A DNA stretch of 13,626 nt from Entophlyctis helioformis (taxonomy: Eukaryota; Chytridiomycota; Chytridiomycetes; Chytridiales; Chytriomycetaceae). Within the stretch, counting starts at the first letter, position 1, and every line of letters begins with the position of its first letter. The DNA lies in NCBI GenBank assembly GCA_025526915.1, contig JAHLKH010000414.1:1-13626 (forward strand). The letters are read 5' to 3'. A program made the translations under genes and the position numbers. The notes below the pieces were generated by a model. It was not told the DNA's origin. It did not search any database and saw only the letters and a list, made by a program, of their open reading frames with translations. Positions 6,293 through 13,626 of the stretch are shown here, one piece after another.

Positions 6293-8811
6293 ATGCTCTT
6301 CCATGGAATGCAATCGTTGCTGTCCGCTGCTATCTTGGCAGTGGTGCTGCTGCTGGCGTGTCTGCCAGATGCTGCGCTCATCGGATATCAGGGCATCGGT
6401 CTGCATCGCAGCGCGATCTTTGCGTCGGCTGCAAGAGTCTCTGCCACGCACGAGAACCTGACGGATCCGCAGGCGGCTGGATCGCTCTTCAAGAACAAGG
6501 CCGCCGCGCTGAATGGCATTGGAGAGGTTGCGTTGACCGGCGGTTACTGGACGTGCTTCCACATCGACCTGACCATCCAGGGAACCATTGTAGGTGCCGT
6601 GCTTGTCCTGCATGGTGCCTGCTGCAGATGCCGGCTTTCTGAGATGTGTGCTTTCCTCGTGGCATGTCTCTCCATCGCCCTGTATTCGTGACCAACTGGC
6701 GGACTGGCGGACTGGCGGACTGGCGGACCGTGTGTCGCGATTATGGCCGATTAACGTGGCTTGTGATATCGCCGAACGATGTAAATCTGCAAACCGGCAG
6801 CTGTCTGTCTCGGTTGACGCTGGGTCGACTGATCTGGCAGTGGGGACCATTGGACTCTCAAACTATGATGCTTCTGCGGGTGGTCTCGTCAGCGCACCAC
6901 CAGCCAACGCGCCACAGGCAAGTGGTGCGTATGGCGACGGATCGTGGTGGTCGGGATACGGCACGCAAACAACCATTGGCGTCACCGGCACGTCCATCCT
7001 CGCAAACAACGCGCCGCTGGCCGTCATCACCGACCAAAGTGCGGATCCCATCTTCGTCAAGGGTGCTGGGTCTCCCAACCAGCAAGGGCTGCTTGGCATT
7101 GGGTATCCGATGCTCAGCCAGTTCTCGTTTGTCCCCGAAACCGTCGTTGATGCGTGGCATGCGTCAGGCACGCTCAGAAAGAACGAGGTTGCATTCCACG
7201 CATGTCCGTACAACCAAATACAAGACTCGTACATCGACTTTGGCAACGACGATCCGACATACGAATGCAATCCATCAGGTGTGCCGATCGCATGGGCAAA
7301 GTGTCCGGTCAAGTCGTACTTTACGCTCGACATTCGCAACATATCCGTCAGTGGCAAGCAGGTGACGCTGCCTTCTCAGTTCCAAACCATAGAGCCACGA
7401 CTCTATGGCGGCAATGTCAAGGCATGGTCCATCATCGACTCGTGCTCGTCTCTGTTGCGGATCCCGACGGTTGTCAATAATGCACTCAAAGCAGCCGTAA
7501 AGTCGAGTGGCGCGATGCCAACAGCCATGACGAGCACGCAGGTCGACAGCTTTCTGGCCGCAACGACAAGCTACACCATCAGCACGCTGCTCAAGTGGAA
7601 CAAGCTTCCCAACATCACGTTTGACATTGTCTCGGACGAGATGGTCAATGGCACCAGCCGCGTGTTCAGCATTGTGCTTGGAGGACGGCAGTACATTCAG
7701 TGCGACAATGACGGATACTGTAAGTGCATGCGATGGATGCTTGCCTATTGCGTTGCCGTGGCTGATGAACAGACGGCTGCCATGCGACACAGGTGCATAT
7801 CTCGTCACAGGAGGCACCGAGACATATGCAACGTTGGGCATCCCAGTGTTTTCGAATCTGCACATTGTGTTTGACCGTACAAACGCGCGGGTCGGGTTTG
7901 CACCAGGATGTGGATGCACAACTGCCACCGATGGATATCCCAAGATTCAATGGAAAGCATCCACAACGACCGCAGCAACAACTACAATGGCTTTGACACC
8001 AACAACGGTCATGGCCTCATCCATGAGCACAGTATGGAGATCGACGTCAACTGTAGCAACCACAACCGTTGCGTTACCGTCTACTTCCTCAACAGCCCCT
8101 TCGACTACCACTATCCAGCCAACGTCTACAGCAACTGCTGCTTTCAGGCCATCAACCACGACAACGTTGATTGTGACTCAAACGACGGCACGCGTCACAG
8201 AGTCCACCTCAACGACAGTGGCGTCATCCGTCGCGTCAACTTCTCAAACAACCAGCACAAACGCTGCTTCATCAATCGCACTAACTGCAATAGTCACGTC
8301 AGCATCCACATTCGCATCCACAATCACATCCGCATCCATATCCATATCCACATCCGCAGTTACATCCACATTCGCATCCGCAGTCACAACTTCTGCCGCC
8401 AAACTTACAGCTTCGTCAAGCACATCAACCACGTTAGTGTTGCTTGCATCTTCTGTCTCAAGAACATCATCGTCCCCCACGACCGCGAGTGCCCTTTCAA
8501 CGTTGCAATCGTCCGTGTCAGTCGCCACATCGAGCGATGCAACGACCACAGGTAGAGCATCGACCGTAGCACAGAGTTCAATGGCAGGCACACACACATC
8601 GGCAACTACCAGACATGCGGCCGCGACTGAAACATCCACAAGCACGGCAATGCCTGGCTCGACCAGCACGTCCGTGAATGCCACGTGGACTTCACAAAAC
8701 GAAACAAAGAATGGCGGTGGCACAGTGTCGCATTCAGGCAGATCGGCCCCTCGCAATCTGATCTTGACTGTGGCGCTGAGTTTGTTTGTTGCCGCAATCT
8801 TGCTTGTTTGA
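6293..8811 (+). CDS. GPI-anchored A1 aspartic protease homologue with atypical catalytic motifs, tandem copy 2
   Basis: Exons 6293-6589, 6801-7719 and 7793-8811, with introns of 211 and 73 bp, give an unbroken 744-aa frame. A signal peptide (LLSAAILAVVLLLACLPDA) leads into a short prosegment. The pepsin fold follows: first motif VSVDAGSTD (Asp105), flap AYGDGSWWSG (Tyr143), GLLGIGYP, second motif SIIDSCSSLL (Asp312), and RVGFAPGCGC at about 438-447. A Ser/Thr-rich, mucin-like stalk spans about 461-720. RSAP and a final 18-residue hydrophobic segment form a GPI signal. Family members of this layout (yapsins) cleave surface or wall proteins. Two oddities stand out: DAG instead of DTG/DSG at site 1, and DSC instead of DTG/DSG at site 2. 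Both aspartates remain, but activity is uncertain. Met at 6308 is an alternative start aligned with copy 1. The gene is flanked by decayed paralogues on both sides. Confidence 0.85.
6317..7955 (+). repeat. Tandem near-identical segment, copy B
   Basis: This is the partner of 4051-5691, at offsets of 2264-2266 bp. It contains the catalytic domain of protease copy 2 with both introns and carries neither of the two G insertions. Confidence 0.9.
6696..6727 (+). repeat. Four 8-bp tandem repeats in protease copy 2 intron 1
   Basis: Four perfect CTGGCGGA units lie in intron 6590-6800, identical to those in copy 1. Confidence 0.9.
8301..8388 (+). repeat. Degenerate CATCC(A/G)-based hexamer repeat in the stalk coding region
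   Basis: Repeats such as CATCCACATTCG, CATCCGCAGT and CATATC lie in the Ser/Thr stalk of protease copy 2 and encode alternating Ser, Thr, Ala and Ile residues. This is a likely site of stalk-length change by slippage. Confidence 0.65.
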
Positions 8812-8936
8812 GCCTGAGTTATCGTGCACATTAACAGTGGCCGTCGCCGATGTGGTGGAGATGCCGGTCTGCAGCCTGCAGCCATTGTTAGCAAAGAAAT
8901 GCAGCATTCAGTGCCAAACATGCACATTGACCAACA

Positions 8937-10781
8937 ATGATAATGCCAGCGCCTGGCTCACGACTCGCGAAGCTGCTCTGGACATGGCTGGTCGTGCTCG
9001 CTGCCAAAATCCCAAGAGACTGCGATGCCGCAAGGGTTGCTGCGTATCCTCGCCTGATCCAGGGCGAGACGGCCAGCCTGGACAATTCAACGCTCAAGAA
9101 CAAAGTCAGCGTGAGACTGCAGGGCGGCTTCTTGACATGCTTCATGATCGATCTCGTTGTCAAAGGCGAAACGGTAGGCGGAGCTGGTGTGCTGGTGGTG
9201 CTCGCAGACTGGCGATTGCGCCAAGGCATCGTCAAGCCAAGCGTTTGTTGATCATGTGCTGAGCAGCATGACTGATCGCAAGGCTGATCGCATGGCCAAG
9301 GCAGCTTTCGTGCCATGGTCGACTCTGGGTCGACAGACACGATCGTGCCCCTGCTGGGTATCAACAACTACACAGGCCCTACGGTGAATCAGCGGAAGCC
9401 GGCCGACAGCAACATCACATCGAGCACTTTCAGCGACGGATTCGCGATGGGTCGGCTTTGGCGCCAAGACGACAGTGTCGCTGGCAGGCACAAGCGTCTC
9501 GGCCGACAATGCACCATTTATCGGCGTGACAAGCCAGAGCACGGATCCACTGCTATTCCACAGTCCGCTCGAAGGCCTAATTGGGATCGCATACGATTCG
9601 TTGTCAAGCTACAAAACCAGCGAGGGAATTCAGTCCGTGCTCGGCGCATGGTACTTGTCTGGGGCGATGGCCAATGACGAGATTGCGTTCCATGGGTGTC
9701 CGGTATAGCCACGTTGAAGACAGCTACATTGACATTGGAAAACAGAGCCGTCGACCAAGTGCAATCCAACCGGACAGCCCAATGTATGGGCAGCATCGCC
9801 AGTACAGGACTTTTACACAGTTGACATTCGCGCCATCTACATTGATGGCAAGCCTATACCACTGCCCGCAGGCTTCCAAGATCCACGAGGCTCATACCCA
9901 TGGTCGCTTGTCGACTCGTGCACCAGCGCCATCTTTATACCCGAAAACGTACACACGGCGCTCATCAGCGCCATCAAGGCAAGCGGAGGACTTCGAGCGA
10001 GGTTGCCTGTCGTCGAGTGTCGTGGACTCTTTTCTCAACGCCGGCGTGAGTCTGCGGCCCAAGAACGACCTTTGACTGGGCGAAAATGCCCACCATCTCG
10101 TTCGATTTCCTGACTGAGGCAGCATTCAAGGCCGGCGGCCATGGCACGTTCCGCATCACACTTGGACCGCGCCAGTACCTTCAACGCGATGTGAATGGCT
10201 TTTGTAAGAGTTGCCGGCCTCTTCCGAATCCGTTGCGTATTGTCACACGTTCACTGACACAGACCGTCCACAAGACACGTTTCTGGCACTGCCAAACACC
10301 CAATACGACTCTGACTTTGTTCTGTTTGGCGTGCCGTTGTTCACCAACCTCAACATCGTGCTTGACCGCCACCGCGGCCGTGTTGGCTTCTCGATGGGAT
10401 GCGGGTGCGACGCGGCAAAGCAAGAGTACCCATCCATCCAGGCAGAGTCGGGAGAAGTATGGAAACCGACTGTCCAGACTGCAGTGGATGTTGGGAATGC
10501 GGACAATGCGCCATCATCGGCCAACAACCATCCAGTTAGTCACAGAGGCATTGGAGCCAACAGGTGAGGCCAAGCCAAAGAATGCCACGCAGCTTCCTCC
10601 GACAAGCCACACACAAACACGCCGCAGCGCGCCAGCAGAAGCAAAATCCAGCATGATTCTTTGCCATTGTGCTGCCACTCGTCATTGGTAAGTCGTCCTG
10701 GTGGTCGGGTTTGATCGCTACGATACCGCGTGTCTGACAGCTTTGCTCTCTTGTGAAGCGACGATATTCTTGCACGCATGA
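8937..10781 (+). pseudogene. A1 aspartic protease, tandem copy 3, multiple frameshifts
   Basis: Exon 1 (8937-9173) is intact: a hydrophobic leader (LLWTWLVVLAA) and prosegment ending CFMIDLVVKGET at a GTAGG donor, as in copies 1 and 2. After that, protein similarity hops between frames. MVDSGSTDTIV (Asp codon 9321) is followed by shifts near 9453, 9703 (in-frame TAG 9706-9708), 9743, about 9990-10005, and 10067. No acceptor joins exon 1 to the DSGS exon in phase. The segments still show GLIGIAYDSLS, DSYIDIG, second motif SLVDSCTSAIF (Asp codon 9913), FRITLGPRQY, intron 10204-10262, and RVGFSMGCGC. A Ser/Thr-poor tail with RRSAP and a frameshifted hydrophobic end follows, with possible intron 10688-10740. 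It is diverged from copies 1 and 2, so it is an older duplicate. One-base indels in contiguous homology argue for decay rather than missed introns. Sequencing error is less likely given their number. Confidence 0.78.
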
Positions 10782-10943
10782 CAGCCGCTCCAGCTGCGAT
10801 TGACGCACCGTTGATGGACCTGTGGCATCAGTCGTTGTGGATGCTCTTGCAATGAAAGCAGACCTTGTCAATGACTCACATGTCGCCCATGCGGCACCCA
10901 TGACAACATGGTCGAACGGTGAACAGCGCAATGTACTTTATCT

Positions 10944-12696
10944 TTAATTGAACAAGAACGCCGTCAGGAGCAACGATCCACAAACCACCATCACGGTGCG
11001 CACATCCATGGCACGCAGCCCAACAGCAGCAGCCTTGTCGCTCTTGCCGCCGCCAGACGCACCACTGCCGCCCGCGCCAGGGCCAGCCGCATCGCCCGCG
11101 CCAAACACGTTCGGCTCGCCGCCAACTGGAGTCGCGAACCCAACACGACGTCCGCCATAATCAAACGCCGTGTAGTGGTTGCGCAAAAACGACGAGCCGA
11201 GCACAGGCGGCAGCGTGGCCGACGGCGAGAAGTTGAGCACGCAGTACACGCCGTACCGGAAGTACTGCTCGCGGGGAAGCACCTTGAACACGACGCCGCC
11301 GAGCGTCATGTTGAATGCCCGCAGCTGCGGGACCGTGCCGCAGTCGATGACGTACGTGCCGACGCCGTCAGCGTCCCTGCCGCGGAACATGGCCGCATTG
11401 AGCGCATTGAACATGGCCGTCGGCAGCGACGTGATGGTCGTGCCCGTATCAATAATCGCCGACGTGGTGTTGGTCAGGATCTCCTGGCCGCCCGGCAGCG
11501 CGATGCTCGTCAGCGGAAGCGTCCAGTATTTGCTTGTCATGTTGATGGGCGACCAGCCAATCGTGCCTGTGAACAGCGACGTGTCCACGCCGCCAAACGT
11601 GACCACGCCCGACCGCACTTCGCCGTTGGCCCGCTCGGACGTGGTCGACGACGTTGACGTGTTGGCAGCCATCGAGTCGCTGCCGTTGTACCAGAACGAC
11701 ACGATCGTGTCTTTGAACGGCTTGAGCAGGTTCATGGTGCTCATGACGTTGGCAGGCTCAAACAGACCTGGAGGCGCAAGGCCAATCAGGCCGTCGGACA
11801 TGATCGAGTTGGACTGGATGTCAGATGCCACGCACACGGGCTGCCGCAGCAGCTGGATGCCGCCGACGGTGAGCGTGTCCTGAGCCCTGAGACACTGGAT
11901 CCTTGAGCCGTCTGCGTAGTTGAGTGTCGTGATCTCGGACTGGTTGCCCAGCGGCGCATAGGTCGAGCTGTGTGCCGTTGCCACAAGAGTCAGATGGCGC
12001 GGCGTGCAACGCGTGGTGCCACACGGCGCTTACCTGGATCGCGGATCGTATGTCTGCTGGTTGGGCTGGCCGCACTGCCTGGCTGAGCGGCACGATGTGC
12101 CACGCACCCAGAACACGGCGCTGCCCGTGTCAAAGTTGACGGCAAGGCTCTTGGGCGGAGTGCCGAGCTGGACCGTGGCAATCAGCTGCAGACGGATCGC
12201 AGAGAAGCCGCACAAGCGCACAAGCGCACAGGTTGTGGTCAGTCAGTCGGCCGCTCAGTCAGCCGCCCAGTCTGGCTTGTGTGGGGCAGCATGGCCGCGA
12301 GTGGCGCTTTCAAGACTCACAATTTGAGCCGCAGCGGTTGCGGGCAACGACACGACGCCTGCATCGAGACGCACGACGCTCTTGACGCCGTCTGCTGGCC
12401 CTGCAGCGGACTTGGACACGAACGGAAAGCTGTGCACAAGCCATGGTGGTGGTGTGTGTGATCAGCTGCTGCTGCTTGTGGCTGCTGGTCTGTGGTGTGC
12501 ATGACGCAGTGCATGGGGCTGTGCATGCAATGGCGGCAGGCGGCGCTCACTTGAGAGGCGGCTGTGCACCAGAGCGGACGCCCTCCACGGGGCCAAAGAC
12601 GTTGGCCATGTCGACCTGGTGCAGGGCGTGCGTGCCCGTGGGCAGCATGCATGCCGCAGCCGCAGCCAGCGCCACGGCAAACGAGGAGCTGTGCAT
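10944..12696 (-). CDS. GPI-anchored A1 aspartic protease, canonical active site (copy 4, opposite strand)
   Basis: The exons are 12696-12551, 12429-12321, 12185-12034 and 11967-10944. Introns of 121, 135 and 66 bp have phases 2, 0 and 2. The result is 476 aa in one frame. The signal peptide MHSSSFAVALAAAAACMLPTGTHA is likely cut after Ala24, and a prosegment runs to about 85. The mature domain has QLGTPPKSLAVNFDTGS (Asp104), YDPRSSSTY, flap LNYADGSR (Tyr153), DGLIGLAPP, AIIDTGTTITSLP (Asp309), VLGSSFLRNHY and RVGFATP. All are standard pepsin-family features, so an active secreted endopeptidase is expected. A Gly/Ala/Ser linker and a hydrophobic C-terminus (VMVVCGSLLLTAFLFN) indicate a GPI anchor. 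It converges on pseudogene copy 3, with 162 bp between, and diverges from the methyltransferase, with 87 bp between. It is only distantly related to the tandem copies and keeps the Gly that they have replaced by Cys. Confidence 0.9.
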
Positions 12697-12783
12697 CTTG
12701 CTTGCTTGTGTGTGTGTTGGGACAGACGACGCCTTGCTGGCTTGCACTTGCCGAATTCGAGTGAAACAACAAACATCACACGA
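12697..12783. promoter_or_regulatory. 87-bp divergent promoter between protease copy 4 and the methyltransferase
   Basis: Only 87 bp separate the two opposite ATGs (12696 and 12784). A GT-rich run (12709-12720) is visible but no clear TATA box. Both 5' UTRs and both core promoters must fit here or overlap the neighbouring first exons. Confidence 0.5.
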
Positions 12784-13525
12784 ATGCCGCCGCTGCTGCT
12801 GCTGGACGGCGGCCTGGCAACCGAGCTCGAGGCTCAGGGCTGCGACCTCAAGTGCGACCTGTGGAGCGCAAGGTGCACACGCCGCCTGCTGCACGCACCA
12901 CAGCCCATGCACAGCGCGCTGCTAACGCCTGGCTGCACACAGCCTGCTGGCACACAACCCACAGGCAGTCCAAGATGCGCACGAAGCCTATTTCCGTGCT
13001 GGCGCGCTGATGGCGACAACGTGCTCGTACCAGGCATCCACCGCCGGCTTTGTCGCTGCCGGCTTCGGCGAGCTCGACGCCAGGCGGCTCACTCGGCTGT
13101 CGGTGCGTCTGGCCGACAATGCGCGCCGGGCTGTCCAGAACAGCGGCGCCGTCCCCCTGACCAGCCGCCTGCTTGTGGCGGCTTCGGTCGGATCGTACGG
13201 CGCGCTGCTGGCCAACGGCGCCGAGTTTACAGGCGACTACGGGCCGGGCGTGACGCTCGAGAGTCTGGCCGCGTCTCATCGCCAGCGTGTGCGCGTGCTG
13301 CTGGATGCGTCGGTCGACGACGCAGCGGGCGGCGAGCCGGGAGTGCATACCATGCGATACCGTCTACCACCGAGACGTGCTTGGAGCCACCAACATCGGA
13401 ATGGTTGCACTGGAGCATCTGCTCTTTGGACAACGGCCGCTCTACTTGACGCACACGCCAGTCGATCCGCCTGTTGTCCAGCAGCCTCCAGCACCAGATC
13501 CGCCTGTCGTCCAGCAGCGTTCTAG
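12784..13525 (+). pseudogene. Homocysteine S-methyltransferase, truncated (N-terminal part only)
   Basis: Exon 1 is 12784-12872. Intron 12873-12942 (70 bp, phase 2) has a GCTAACG branch-like site at 12921. Exon 2 starts at 12943. The protein begins LLLLDGGLATELEAQGC and continues DLWSAS, NPQAVQDAHEAYFRAGA, SYQASTAGF and VAASVGSYGALLANGAEF, then TGDYGPGV. This order is that of bacterial MmuM and fungal Mht1/Sam4, which transfer a methyl group from S-methylmethionine or S-adenosylmethionine to homocysteine. Similarity ends at VLLDASVD (about 13318). The remaining frame to the TAG at 13523-13525 (223 aa in total) resembles nothing in the family. The zinc-binding cysteines of the C-terminal half are absent, so the product as read would be inactive. 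Homology ends where a Fanzor-like segment begins in another frame, which suggests insertion, rearrangement or assembly error. Confidence 0.75.
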
Positions 13526-13626
13526 ACACGCCATCAAGCGACGTCTAGAACCAGATCCACCTGTTGACCAGCAGCGCCCAAGACGTGCCATCAAGCGGCG
13601 TCCAGCACCGGATCCGCCTGTCGAAG
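13338..13626 (+). mobile_element. Fanzor/TnpB-like nuclease C-terminal remnant (tentative)
   Basis: A frame open to the window end begins with ECIPC, then DTVYHRDVLGATNIG and HLLFGQRPLYL. The pattern C-x2-C followed by RDVxxAxNI is what eukaryotic TnpB relatives (Fanzor, IS607/IS605 OrfB) show at the second half of the zinc ribbon and the last RuvC aspartate. Only this C-terminal end is present, with no upstream RuvC motifs in this frame. After the motif comes a Pro/Gln/Arg tandem-repeat tail. The call rests on one short motif, so a chance match or another zinc-ribbon protein remains possible. Confidence 0.4.
13464..13626 (+). repeat. 57-bp tandem repeat (19-aa unit) running off the window
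   Basis: GATCC(G/A)CCTGT(T/C) recurs at 13464, 13497, 13554 and 13611. The last two intervals are exactly 57 bp, and the first (33 bp) is a shortened unit. In the Fanzor-like frame each unit reads DPPVxQQRxRxAIKRRxxP, keeping frame across copies. The array is cut by the window edge. Confidence 0.85.

Noticed and set aside
7908..8927. Plus-strand and 227-codon minus-strand frames over the Ser/Thr stalk
   Set aside because: They result from low-complexity ACA/TCC repeats that avoid stops in other frames. Compositions such as His/Asn or Val/Asp runs are typical of shadow translations.
10564..10592. A GTGAGG...CGCAG intron near the end of protease copy 3
   Set aside because: At 29 bp it is too short to splice. 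A further frameshift in the decayed copy explains the frame change better.
12030..12327. Plus-strand frames over protease copy 4 exon 3
   Set aside because: They are antisense to exons with pepsin-family motifs and proper splice phases and have no supporting features.

Overview
The window reads as nuclear DNA of a compact, GC-rich fungal genome. It has short GT-AG introns (53-211 bp), divergent gene pairs with short spacers, GPI-anchored pepsin-type aspartic proteases, and a C-terminal scrap that looks like a eukaryotic TnpB relative (Fanzor). An early-diverging, chytrid-like fungus fits best. That is an inference from gene content and architecture, and I do not name a species.

Layout, left to right. 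(1) Positions 1-769, minus strand: 5' part of DPH7, the diphthine methylesterase of the diphthamide pathway, with three exons read and its 3' end outside the window. (2) 770-1159: GC-rich divergent spacer. (3) 1160-3294, plus strand: a complete six-exon ABHD4/ABHD5/CLD1-type alpha/beta hydrolase with intact GHSLG and HX4D motifs; its introns carry tetranucleotide repeats. (4) 3468-3860, plus: a small two-exon single-pass membrane protein. (5) 4039-10781, plus: three tandem copies of an unusual A1 aspartic protease. Copy 1 is frameshifted twice, copy 2 is intact (744 aa, long Ser/Thr stalk, GPI signal), and copy 3 is heavily frameshifted. (6) 10944-12696, minus: a fourth, canonical and intact GPI-type aspartic protease (476 aa) that converges on the array. 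(7) 12784-13318, plus: 5' part of a homocysteine S-methyltransferase whose homology stops abruptly and gives way, in another frame, to a Fanzor/TnpB-like C-terminal end and a 57-bp tandem repeat that runs off the window.

The protease array is the main point of interest. Copies 1 and 2 are almost identical over about 1.64 kb, introns included, yet the identity begins inside the signal peptide and ends exactly where the catalytic domain gives way to the stalk. All three tandem copies carry D-S-C-(S/T) instead of D-T/S-G-T/S at the second catalytic motif, and copies 1 and 2 carry D-A-G-S at the first. The opposite-strand protease has the normal DTGS and DTGT. A perfect TGACGTCA palindrome lies about 72 bp upstream of the homologous ATG in both copies 1 and 2.

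The proteases are predicted to be secreted and held at the cell surface or wall. The hydrolase would act on phospholipids or triacylglycerol metabolism, DPH7 on translation elongation factor 2, and the methyltransferase on methionine recycling. I see no operon-like logic linking them. No rRNA, tRNA or CRISPR was seen.
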